From: an uncultured Vampirovibrio sp.
GTDB taxonomy: Bacteria > Cyanobacteriota > Vampirovibrionia > Gastranaerophilales > Gastranaerophilaceae
Length of the DNA stretch: 60,635 nucleotides
NCBI GenBank assembly: GCA_910583725.1
Contig: CAJTXZ010000016.1
Location: 1-60,635, forward strand
Direction of reading: 5' to 3'
Positions 1 to 8,168 of this stretch are shown here, piece by piece. The position numbers were made by a program, and so were the translations under genes. The notes beneath the pieces are model-generated. The model saw only the letters and a program-made list of their open reading frames with translations, searched no databases and had not been told where the DNA came from. Within the stretch, counting starts at the first letter, position 1. Each line of letters opens with the position of its first letter.

Positions 1-40
1 CTTCTGCGATTCGTTTAATATCTATATAGTGTTCGTTCAT
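1..40 (-). CDS. Possible 5' end of a gene cut by the window edge
   Basis: Reading leftward from an ATG at 40, the frame is open to the edge and gives 13 residues, MNEHYIDIKRIAE. The sequence resembles the start of small helix-turn-helix proteins of the excisionase/MerR type, but 13 residues cannot establish this. No clear ribosome-binding site precedes the ATG. It may be chance. Confidence 0.25.
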   Translation of the reverse strand, partial: MNEHYIDIKRIAE

Positions 41-447
41 CGTACACACACATTAACTCGTTTTAGACCACAATGGAACACAATTTCCGAGCTTTATGTT
101 GTTTTGTGTTGATAAAATCCGTATCCGACCTTTAAGCAAAAATTACCTACCTTCAAAATAAATTTGAAATTACTCACATAGTCCTCAAATGTCGAATAAT
201 CGTTTTACCCGCACAATTTAGTAAAACTGGGAGAATGTAGGACTGTAATTAGGTTTTTAAAATAAAATATTGGAAATTTGAGCCCAATTTTGATACCCAA
301 AAGAGACTTTTGAGTAATTTGCGTAACGCATAAAATGATTATTTCCGACCGCCCAAACTAAAACACCAAGCCAACACTGCTGAATAATACTTCTATGCGT
401 TCAGACAAAATGTCCTGTTAAAGTACACTTCCATCCCGAACGGGCAT

Positions 448-473
448 GAAAAAAGCTTCCATGTTCGGAAGCT
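448..473 (-). terminator. Intrinsic terminator after the CAU tRNA
   Basis: On the minus strand a perfect 7-bp stem (AGCTTCC/GGAAGCT) with a 6-nt loop is followed directly by six T. It lies 12 nt beyond the 3' end of the minus-strand tRNA, so it is the likely end of that transcript. Confidence 0.8.
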
Positions 474-484
474 ATCTTAATATT

Positions 485-556
<72 letters not shown>

Positions 557-653
557 GTGACACATGTATAAAATACCATCAACATATTTAAAAATCAAGG
601 GCTGTAGCTGCGCTGGAGGTTGCATGGTAAATTCCGCCAAATGCACCTAACAG

Positions 654-680
654 CGTCACGCTGAATTTATTTCAGGGTCT
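654..680. repeat. 27-nt dyad repeat, copy 1 (CGTCAC...TTTCAG.GTCT family)
   Basis: A 27-nt element starts CGTCAC, contains CTGAA...TTCAG as inverted arms, and ends GTCT. It matches 36091-36117 at about 21 of 27 positions with the same length. Its form resembles the widespread bacterial dispersed element with the core CTGAACTTGTTTCAG. Confidence 0.55.
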
Positions 681-761
681 TTTATATATTTAGTTTTAAA
701 ACTGTTTCAAGAAAAGTTCATTTTGTATAAAATCAGAAAATTTAGGCAACAAAGCCCCCAG

Positions 762-783
762 CTTGGGTTTTAACCCAACATTC
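762..783. repeat. Short-loop copy of the TTGGGTT/AACCCAA palindrome
   Basis: The stretch contains TTGGGTTTTAACCCAACATT, an inverted repeat with almost no loop. The same core occurs at 55737-55756 next to the truncated integrase. Related long-loop copies lie at 881-930 and 2244-2300. Confidence 0.6.
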
Positions 784-880
784 CTAAAATCAATTCTATC
801 CTTTAAATTTTTCATACCACACCCGTTTTATCCTAAATACAAACGATAATTAAAACAATTATCATACGGTTTTATTATTT

Positions 881-930
881 GTTGGGTTACGCTTCGCTAA
901 CCCAACCTACGGACTAACCCAACCTATGGA
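881..930. repeat. Long-loop copy of the TTGGGTT/AACCCAA palindrome
   Basis: Arms GTTGGGTTA (881-889) and TAACCCAAC (898-906) enclose an 8-nt loop. They are followed by ACCTACGGAC and a second half-arm, TAACCCAACCTATGG. This fits a REP/MITE-type dispersed palindrome; comparable GTAGGTTGGGTT elements are common in cyanobacterial genomes. The rest of 557-1037 holds no convincing gene. A frame after 930 is open but resembles nothing I know. Confidence 0.65.
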
Positions 931-1037
931 CTCGTTCGTCCCTATTAATGAAGCAGCAAAAGCCAAAGGGTTGATCAGTAATTGCCCTCTTGGAATTGCA
1001 ATTCAAAAAAGCAAATATAGTTATTTCATTATTTATA

Positions 1038-2153
1038 TCAGCTTGAAACTTCGCCCTTTAAAAACCATTGTGGAGTATCGGTTTGCCTGAATTCAATATC
1101 CTTTATATCAATTTTTGAGCCTTTTTGCAAAAGAAGTTCTAATTCTTTTCCGTCGCTTCCAATCGGAAGAGTTTCCAAAAATATTCCTTTTGTGTTGGGT
1201 TTGACGGTTAATTCCCAATTTATTGCTTTACGTGAAAATCTATCCGAGAATGAGGTTGACATAAAAGCTTTTTGGGTGACATTCGGATGTAATTGCAATA
1301 TATCAGACACAATGCTGTTGATGTTTCCGTCTTTGAGTGCTTTGGATAGAATATTTGCAAGGTCAACTTCGCCCTGATTTGTCATTACAGAAGATAAAAT
1401 CTCGGAGCTATCTTCTCTAAAGACCGTTACTGGAAATTTTATAGTGTATCTGTCTATAGTACTTGAGATTGAATCTGCAGTTTTTTTCAGTTCACTGGAA
1501 ATATCACCTCCAATGAGACCTCGGTTTACATGATGATACATATTAGACTTATATGTTGCAATAGCCATGCAATCTTCCCACTTTGGTGTATTTATAAAAC
1601 TATCTAATGCAATATCCCAAATTGCCGGACTTTTCTTTGCTATTTCTAAAAAATTCGTCTCTATAAGACCATTCTGGAAAGTAGAAGGGGATTTTAGCCT
1701 GCTTGTAAGCATGATAAGTTCGTCCAGATTTTCATTCCAATATGAAAGGTATTTCCCGCCATTCATATTTGCAATTTCCATAACATCAGCTGCACTAATA
1801 TCTCCGCACATGTGAAACTTTATAAAATCACTGCCGCAATGTTTTTTGGCTATTTTTGCCATATCACTTGCATCAAGTGCTTCAAACTCTTTAAAAAACC
1901 TGCCCTCAGGTCCCATTTTATATCCGTGTGATGATAGGTATGAATTCATTGTAGTTTTCAGCTTTTGAATAAGTGTTGCATTATCTTGCTTATTTAAAAC
2001 TGCAGCTGCATTTTGACAAGCCAGGGAATCCATAACCAGCAATATTTTTTCTTTGCCATTCGCAATTGTCTGAATAGGTGCAGTTGTTGCCTTTTGCGGT
2101 AACACCGAAGGCAAGTTTTGCATCGTTTGGGCAATTTTGTCTAATCTTATCAT
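1038..2153 (-). CDS. Probable mono-ADP-ribosyltransferase (R-S-E class, exotoxin-like)
   Basis: This 371-residue protein has the hallmarks of an R-S-E ADP-ribosyltransferase (the fold of C3, VIP2 and iota-type toxins) in its C-terminal half. These are an alpha-helical lead with the spaced Y...Y..N..L.G pattern near 201-214, the NAD-binding Arg246 in TVFRED, the STS motif at 299-301 (FMSTSFSD), and the catalytic ExE at Glu337/Glu339 in KELELLLQKGS. Such enzymes move ADP-ribose from NAD+ onto a target protein. Residues 1-190 match nothing I recognise, and no Sec signal or membrane helix is evident, so export, target and any partner are unknown. The start has AAGGA 9 nt upstream. The gene stands alone among repeats and gene remnants, in an accessory-looking patch. 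The fold assignment is strong; a role as host-directed effector, interbacterial toxin or internal regulator is speculation. Confidence 0.8.
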   Translation of the reverse strand: MIRLDKIAQTMQNLPSVLPQKATTAPIQTIANGKEKILLVMDSLACQNAAAVLNKQDNATLIQKLKTTMNSYLSSHGYKMGPEGRFFKEFEALDASDMAKIAKKHCGSDFIKFHMCGDISAADVMEIANMNGGKYLSYWNENLDELIMLTSRLKSPSTFQNGLIETNFLEIAKKSPAIWDIALDSFINTPKWEDCMAIATYKSNMYHHVNRGLIGGDISSELKKTADSISSTIDRYTIKFPVTVFREDSSEILSSVMTNQGEVDLANILSKALKDGNINSIVSDILQLHPNVTQKAFMSTSFSDRFSRKAINWELTVKPNTKGIFLETLPIGSDGKELELLLQKGSKIDIKDIEFRQTDTPQWFLKGEVSS

Positions 2154-2243
2154 TTAATATTATCCTTAAGTCTTTATAAATTAATAAAAACAACTGAAGA
2201 CAAAAAATTGACAAAATTTTATTTAGCAAAGACATTAAAGCCT

Positions 2244-2300
2244 GTAGGTTGGGTTATCCCGTAGGTTAGGTTAGCAAAGCGTAACCCAACCTGCGGACTA
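2244..2300. repeat. Degenerate long-loop copy of the TTGGGTT/AACCCAA palindrome
   Basis: GTAGGTTGGGTTA, a partly duplicated middle (GTAGGTTAGGTTAGC), then GTAACCCAACCTGCGGAC. It is the same family as 881-930 and includes the GTAACCCAACCT arm. Its right edge touches the pseudogene at 2301. Confidence 0.6.
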
Positions 2301-2402
2301 ATCTTCGACCTTGATTTTAATAACATAATATCATTATCATCCCCTGAAAACGGAAGAAACTTTGATATTGATAATGATGGTATGATACAAAAAGCGGCTT
2401 GA
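2301..2402 (+). pseudogene. Remnant of a Ca-binding (RTX/VCBS-associated) protein
   Basis: A start-less 33-codon frame ends in TGA and reads IFDLDFNNIISLS, then NFDIDNDGMIQKAA. This matches the pattern lDLd.dGi..isl....yFDiDnDGf.ek.gW, common near the C-terminus of large RTX-like secreted proteins, with a D-x-D-x-D-G Ca-binding loop. Both ends are missing and the left edge abuts the palindromic repeat. I read it as a fragment of a lost gene. It is too short for certainty. Confidence 0.55.
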
Positions 2403-2474
2403 TGAATTAAAACTTGTTCATTATCCACAAGGGTAATATTTTTTCATTCTGGTTTAAATAAAATTTTAATTACT

Positions 2475-3569
2475 ATGAAAAGAATGGTTTTAATATTAAT
2501 TATAATTTTGTTTGCCGCAATTCCTTTAATATCTTGTAAACAAAAGGAAATTGCTGATTTAAGGTTTGTTGAATATACAAAAATAACCCCCGAAATGCCT
2601 GACAACAAAAAAGAGTTTTTTGGCTATATCAAGGCTGGAGGCGACGCTGAATTAAGCTTTGAAACATCCGGAATGATAACAAAAATAAACTTTACCGATG
2701 GAGATAAGGTTAAAAAAGGCCAAATTATAGCAGAAATTGATAATAAAATTCTTGAACTTGAAGAAAAAGAAAGCAGAGCATCCCTTTCAGATGCTTATGT
2801 CCAGTATGAAAATGCTAAAAACTATTATGAAAGAATAGATAAACTTCATACAGTAGGCGGCATTTCGGATAATGACTGGGACAAGGCAAGAACTGAAATG
2901 CAGTCAAGACAACATCAAATCGAAATCGCAAAAGAACAGCTTATGGCAGCAAGGAAAAGAAGCGGCTATGGAAAATTATATGCACCTGATAACGGAATAA
3001 TATTGAAGAAATTAAAAGATGTCAATCAATTCACTGACCCAGGTCAGCCCGTTGTTCTTTTTCAGGACGACAGGCAAAGTGAAGCAAAAATATTTGTATC
3101 TGAAAAATATGTAAATAATCTATACAAAGGCAAACAGGTTGAAATATGGATTAATGAAGCTGAGAACGAGAGTCCTAAAATTGCCAAAATAAAAGGTATT
3201 ACAAAAACAAGCATAGATGAGGGCGCCTATAGGGTTACGATTTTATTTGATAAAAAATATGTCGAATTCAAAGATGGCATGGCAATAAGAGCCTTAATAG
3301 AATTTGAACCCGACAAAACCGAGAATCAAAAAATAATCCGCCTTCCTGTTAATGCGGTTTTAGAAGATGAAAACTCAAGCTATGTATGGATTCTTGAAGA
3401 CATAAAAAATGAGATTGCAAAAGTAAAAAGGCATAACATTAAAACCGTGGATATAAGAAATAACCTTATTACCGTAGAAGGCCTGAGGCGCAATGATTTA
3501 GTGGTAACAAGGGGCGCAAATGAAATAGTTGACGGGCAGAAAGTGAAAATCAAAAGTTTAGATGAATAA
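2475..3569 (+). CDS. RND efflux periplasmic adaptor (membrane fusion lipoprotein)
   Basis: A 364-residue HlyD/AcrA-type adaptor that would link an inner-membrane RND pump to an outer-membrane channel. The N-terminus (MKRMVLILIIILFAAIPLIS, then Cys21) is a lipoprotein signal with a lipobox-like I-S-C. After it come a lipoyl/barrel-sandwich half (about 50-90, GDKVKKGQIIAEID), a coiled-coil hairpin (about 90-155), the returning lipoyl half (GKLYAPDNGIILKK), a beta-barrel, and a membrane-proximal domain. It lies 7 nt before the pump gene, so the two form an operon. No outer-membrane TolC-like gene is seen in this window. The substrate cannot be told from sequence. Confidence 0.9.
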   Translation: MKRMVLILIIILFAAIPLISCKQKEIADLRFVEYTKITPEMPDNKKEFFGYIKAGGDAELSFETSGMITKINFTDGDKVKKGQIIAEIDNKILELEEKESRASLSDAYVQYENAKNYYERIDKLHTVGGISDNDWDKARTEMQSRQHQIEIAKEQLMAARKRSGYGKLYAPDNGIILKKLKDVNQFTDPGQPVVLFQDDRQSEAKIFVSEKYVNNLYKGKQVEIWINEAENESPKIAKIKGITKTSIDEGAYRVTILFDKKYVEFKDGMAIRALIEFEPDKTENQKIIRLPVNAVLEDENSSYVWILEDIKNEIAKVKRHNIKTVDIRNNLITVEGLRRNDLVVTRGANEIVDGQKVKIKSLDE

Positions 3570-3576
3570 TTTTTAA

Positions 3577-6500
3577 ATGAATATAAGCGAATTTTTTATA
3601 AAAAACAAAATACTTTTGATAGTTTTAACCTTGATTCTCTGCGTCGGAGGTTTTTTTTCTTATAAAAACATAAAAAGAAATGAAGACCCGGGTTTCAAAA
3701 TAAGAACCGCCACAATTACTACAAAATGTCCAAATATGAACGCAAGCGAGGTTGATAAATATGTCAGCCAAAAAATTGAGGATGTCATTCTTGAGATGGA
3801 AGAGGTTGAACACATCAAAGTGCAGTCTTATAACGGTCTTTCAATGATTTTTGTGGATGTCTTTGAAACCTATATGGATATTCAGCCGATATGGGACAGA
3901 TTAAGGCGAAAGGTTGATAAAATAAGGAGTACGCTTCCAAACAATCTGCAGCCCTTTGTGAATGACGAATTTGCCGATGTTTACGGCACGGTTTTTGCTA
4001 TAACTGCAGATGGATATTCATTTAGAGAACTAAAAGACATTGCAGATGATATAAGGGATGACCTACTCACCCTTGATAACGCTGCAAAAGTTGATTTAAT
4101 GGGTGTACAAAAACAGGTTGTCTATCTGAATTTTAACCCGAATAACACGCTTAGTTATAAAATAGACCATAATTTGTTAAAAAATTATCTTCAAAAAACA
4201 AATATTTTGGGAAAAGGTGGTTTTATAAGGTTAAACAATGAAAATATTTTAATTGAAAGCGACAGCAATTTTTTAAGCCTTGATGATTTAAAAAATATCC
4301 CGATAAGTATTATCGGAAAAAGCATAAAATTATCAGATGCTTACGACATTAAAAAAGGCTATATTGACCCGCCAGCAAGCATTACAAGAAGCAATGGTAA
4401 AGACGCAATTCTTTTTATTCTTTCTATGAAAGATGGTGGTAATATTTTAAAATGGTCAGATGAAGTTAAAAATAAAATAAAAGAATTAAAGACCATTTAC
4501 CCTATAGGTATAAATTTTGACATTCAGGCAATGCAGGGTGATTATGTAAAAATTTTAACAAGCAAATTTACATCAAGCCTGATTCAAAGTATAGCCATTG
4601 TTACTGTACTTGTTCTATTTATCTTGGGAATTAAAGCTGGTGTCATAATTGGCGGTATTATCCTCTGTATAATACTTTCAACACTTTTTATTATGGAAAA
4701 AGCTGGTCTTGGGCTTGATAAAATTTCATTAAGTGCGCTCATTATCTCCCTTGGAATTTTGGTTGATAATTCTATCGTTGTAACCGAAGGCTGTCTTAAG
4801 GAAATTAAAAATCTAACAAATTTCGATGAAATACTTCAGACTATAATAAACACAACAAAAAAATACCAGCTGCCACTTTTTTGTGTCAGCCTTATAACAT
4901 CTCTTGCCTTTTTGCCAATATATCTTGCCAAAAGTGCTGTGAGTGAATATTCTTCCGCCCTTTTTAAGGTTATGTTTATAACATTGATGTTCAGCTGGTT
5001 TTATTCTACAACCCTTCTTCCTTATTTAATTTCTGTGTTTTTAACAAAAAATAAACCCGCAAACGAGGGCAAAAAGGGCATAAATATAACAAAATTTTTT
5101 GCTCCCTTAATAAAGTTCAGTGTAAATAACCCAAAAAAATGCGTATTTTTCGCAAGCATTATACTTGCTGTCTCTTTTGTAATCTTCTCTCTTGTTCCAA
5201 AAATTTTCTTTCCGGATTCAGACAGAAATATGTTTGAAATAAGGGTTAATTTGTCAGAAAATGCAAACATTTTCCAAACAAGAGATGCAATTATAAAAAT
5301 AGAGAATTTTATAAAAAAAGAACCGCAGATAAAAAATTTTTCAAGCTATATAGGTACATCCGCCCCAAGGTATGTTCTATCTTCAAGCCCTGTAGCAGAC
5401 AGGGAAAATTTTGGCATGATACTTGTTAACACCGATGATTACAAAAACGTAGATAAAAATATTAAGAATGTAAAAGACTTTATAAATAATAATTTTTCAG
5501 ACATTAATGCTGTTGTAAGAAAAGTGCCTCTTGGTCCTCCATATGACGCTCCAGTTGAAATAAGAATCTTAGGCCTTCGCTCTGATAAAATATTTAAGCA
5601 CGTATACAGTTTGCAGGAAAAACTTAAAAACCTGCAGGGTGTTATCCTTGTTAAGAATGATTGGGGCTATAAAACACCAAGAATTAAAATTTCAATAGAT
5701 AATGCCCAGGCAGCAAGGCTGAACTTAACCTCTTATGATGTCTTATCCTCTATTAAAGCCTCATACGAGGGCGAAGAACTTTCAAGCTATTATGAAGGCA
5801 CAACCAATATCCCCATAATTTACAAAATGGATGAAAATTTAAGGCGCACAACAGAAAACATTAACACGCTTGAAATATTATCCGGCGATGGCAAAAAAGT
5901 AATTCCAATGTCTGAAGTTGCAGATACAAAGCTTGAATTTGAATACCCCAAAATCTTTAGGCGCGATAACAGGTACTGCGTTACAATCCAGGCCTGGATA
6001 GATGAAACCACAACAGCAAATGCGGTTATTGAAAAAATGAAGCCGATACTTGATGATATCAAGTGGGATTTTGGCTACGGCTATGAAATTGGCGGCACAT
6101 ATGAAAATTCAAAAAAAGGTAATAAATCAATCACGAATGAAATCCCGACAGCATTCGGTGCCATTCTCCTTATCTTAATAGCTTTCTTTAACGGTATTAA
6201 AAAACCGTTGATAATTGCAATTTGTGCCATTATGGCCTTATCTGGCGCGAATATTGGTCTTTTTATAACCCACTCCTATTTTGGTTTTATGACATTTTTA
6301 GGATATATTTGTCTTGTAGGGATTGCCACAAATAATTCCATAATATTATTAGAATCAATAGACAAAACCACAGATAATATTAAGCTCAACATTCAAAAAG
6401 CTGCAAAATCACGCGTTGTTCCTGTTTTTTTAACCGCTGTTACAACAATTGGCGGTATGCTTCCATTATGGATTGGGCGCGACCCTATGTTTTCTTCCCT

Positions 6501-6591
6501 TGCTATAGCAATTATTTTCGGGCTGATATCCTCTGTATTAATTACCCTGCTTGTGGCCCCGGCTTTGTATATACTCTTTAAGGCAGAATAA
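3577..6591 (+). CDS. RND family efflux pump, AcrB/MexB-like
   Basis: A 1004-residue inner-membrane transporter of usual RND length: one helix near residues 10-30, a large periplasmic loop, helices 2-6 (about 330-490), a second periplasmic loop, and helices at the C-terminus (about 855-1000). The relay helix reads GILVDNSIVVTEG: the first Asp of the classical Asp-Asp pair is kept and the second is Asn. The partner helix near 905 reads GIATNNSIILLE with no Lys. This VDN/NN arrangement occurs in a distinct RND subgroup, so proton coupling probably differs from AcrB rather than being lost. It is translated with the adaptor 7 nt upstream. Drug, lipid or glycan export are all possible. Confidence 0.92.
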   Translation: MNISEFFIKNKILLIVLTLILCVGGFFSYKNIKRNEDPGFKIRTATITTKCPNMNASEVDKYVSQKIEDVILEMEEVEHIKVQSYNGLSMIFVDVFETYMDIQPIWDRLRRKVDKIRSTLPNNLQPFVNDEFADVYGTVFAITADGYSFRELKDIADDIRDDLLTLDNAAKVDLMGVQKQVVYLNFNPNNTLSYKIDHNLLKNYLQKTNILGKGGFIRLNNENILIESDSNFLSLDDLKNIPISIIGKSIKLSDAYDIKKGYIDPPASITRSNGKDAILFILSMKDGGNILKWSDEVKNKIKELKTIYPIGINFDIQAMQGDYVKILTSKFTSSLIQSIAIVTVLVLFILGIKAGVIIGGIILCIILSTLFIMEKAGLGLDKISLSALIISLGILVDNSIVVTEGCLKEIKNLTNFDEILQTIINTTKKYQLPLFCVSLITSLAFLPIYLAKSAVSEYSSALFKVMFITLMFSWFYSTTLLPYLISVFLTKNKPANEGKKGINITKFFAPLIKFSVNNPKKCVFFASIILAVSFVIFSLVPKIFFPDSDRNMFEIRVNLSENANIFQTRDAIIKIENFIKKEPQIKNFSSYIGTSAPRYVLSSSPVADRENFGMILVNTDDYKNVDKNIKNVKDFINNNFSDINAVVRKVPLGPPYDAPVEIRILGLRSDKIFKHVYSLQEKLKNLQGVILVKNDWGYKTPRIKISIDNAQAARLNLTSYDVLSSIKASYEGEELSSYYEGTTNIPIIYKMDENLRRTTENINTLEILSGDGKKVIPMSEVADTKLEFEYPKIFRRDNRYCVTIQAWIDETTTANAVIEKMKPILDDIKWDFGYGYEIGGTYENSKKGNKSITNEIPTAFGAILLILIAFFNGIKKPLIIAICAIMALSGANIGLFITHSYFGFMTFLGYICLVGIATNNSIILLESIDKTTDNIKLNIQKAAKSRVVPVFLTAVTTIGGMLPLWIGRDPMFSSLAIAIIFGLISSVLITLLVAPALYILFKAE

Positions 6592-6693
6592 TGTGAGGTT
6601 TGTATAATATTTAACCAACTCTTCGTGATTGATTATAGATTGCAATAAGATTTATTTTTATTTATAATATATGTCCGTTAAAAAGTACTAAAT

Positions 6694-8025
6694 GTGAAAT
6701 TGGCAAAAATTAACAATATTTCTTTTGGAAAAAGCTATGATATGCACGTGCATTCAGGCCACTGGTGGTGTGCAGCTTCTTCTGATACACCAAATGCAGT
6801 AAAGATGCCAAATGGCGGCTATGCAGTCCTTAAAGACTTAAGCTGTGATGTTTTTGAGCTTGCAAATGGCGCCTTAAGCACTCAGAATAACACTGTTGAA
6901 AAAGCTATAGTCTCAAACCTTGATTGCATGGTAAAAACCGCTCCTGGCACGGATAAAAATACGCCGTTTTTGAAAAATGAAACTGAAGGCAATCTTGAAC
7001 TTCTACAAAAAAGCACGAACAAAAACGAATTTTTATACGCAACGGGCCAGCCTGGCGCAGGAAACGCTGAGGCCCTTGAAAAGGTGATTAACAAAGCGCC
7101 TGAAAAATTTGTCGGAATAAAACTTCATCCAAAACAGCTTGATTTGCCTGCTGACAGCCCTTTGTATGAACCATATATGCAGCTTGCCTCAAAAAATAAG
7201 CTTCCTGTACTTTTTCATTCGCAGGTTGCGGCAGATTGGAACACAAAAGACTCCCAGAGAAACTGCATTCCAACACTCATCGAAGATATGTCAAAGCTTG
7301 ACGCCTCAGACCCTTCTAAAATCTATACTTTAGCTAAAAAATATCCTGATGTTCCTGTCATAATGGGCCATACAGGTGCAGGTGCCGGCGCTTTGGGCCA
7401 CAAAAAGGCACTTAATGTTATATTAGAATCAATAAAAAACGGTGATGCAAGGCTGTATTGCGACATTTCCTGGATGGATTTTCAAAATGATTTGCCATCT
7501 AATAACCCTGAAAGTATTATAAACCTTATAAAAACCCTGAAACAGCAAAATGCACTCGACAGGATTTTATTTGGCTCAGATGTTCCTGTTGGGATGTTTG
7601 GCGAAAAACAAGCTTCCAAATTTTCAAACCTTAGCCCGTCAAAAATTTACGATGATATGCAAAATAAGATAAAAGCGGCTATACGAAACGACTCTGAACT
7701 ATCCAAAGATGCTGAAAATATTATAGATATGATTTTCTATAAAAATGCGGATGAACTGTTTTTTAAAAAAGGCTGGGCAAAAGAATTGACGGGCGATTGC
7801 TCCAATTCCACGGTGAAAAATATTAATAAACCAGGTATTTCAAAGAAAGGAACAGTCGTTTTTGCAGGAGCTGCAGCTATTCTAGGCACAGCAGCTTTTT
7901 TAATTTCAAAATTTAAGAAAAATAAAGCAGACATGAATCCGCCCGAAAACAAACCTGTTTCTGGTGTGCAAAAACTCAAAACATTCGCAGAAACAGGCCA
8001 TTCTCCTATTTATAATGTTGGATAA
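6694..8025 (+). CDS. Amidohydrolase-family metal enzyme with FG tag and C-terminal membrane anchor
   Basis: 443 residues starting with GTG. Residues 15-370 form a metal-dependent hydrolase of the amidohydrolase-2 type: HxH at 18/20 (YDMHVHSG), a conserved Lys in VGIKLHPK, His in VLFHSQV, His in VIMGHTGAG, and the late Asp in ILFGSDVP. All expected metal ligands are present, so it should be active; the substrate is unknown. A hydrophobic helix (about 386-405) followed by Lys residues makes a membrane anchor, unusual for this family. The N-terminus MKLAKINNISFGK carries the F11-G12 tag also seen in the protein at 34916. It stands alone after the RND operon. Confidence 0.82.
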   Translation: MKLAKINNISFGKSYDMHVHSGHWWCAASSDTPNAVKMPNGGYAVLKDLSCDVFELANGALSTQNNTVEKAIVSNLDCMVKTAPGTDKNTPFLKNETEGNLELLQKSTNKNEFLYATGQPGAGNAEALEKVINKAPEKFVGIKLHPKQLDLPADSPLYEPYMQLASKNKLPVLFHSQVAADWNTKDSQRNCIPTLIEDMSKLDASDPSKIYTLAKKYPDVPVIMGHTGAGAGALGHKKALNVILESIKNGDARLYCDISWMDFQNDLPSNNPESIINLIKTLKQQNALDRILFGSDVPVGMFGEKQASKFSNLSPSKIYDDMQNKIKAAIRNDSELSKDAENIIDMIFYKNADELFFKKGWAKELTGDCSNSTVKNINKPGISKKGTVVFAGAAAILGTAAFLISKFKKNKADMNPPENKPVSGVQKLKTFAETGHSPIYNVG

Positions 8026-8168
8026 TAATTTTTCAAAGCGCATATGTAGTTGATATTTTAAGATGAAAATGTCCAAAAACAGCTTGTTCGATAGACTTTG
8101 ATGAAATATAATCCTAAAAAGCCAAGATTGACAAATTTAAAGAGGATAAATAAAACCAGGCGTGTAAT

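Noticed and set aside
425..445. Match to 5S rRNA (CTTCCATCCCGAAC)
   Set aside because: Only about 14 nt agree and flanking stems are missing; no rRNA gene is present.
2418..2427. DnaA box TTATCCACA, possible oriC
   Set aside because: Single perfect box in a short gap without a cluster, unwinding element or dnaA/dnaN neighbour.
4741..4790. RND pump as inactive because the Asp-Asp pair is Asp-Asn and the relay Lys is absent
   Set aside because: This combination is typical of a known RND subgroup, and the rest of the protein is intact.
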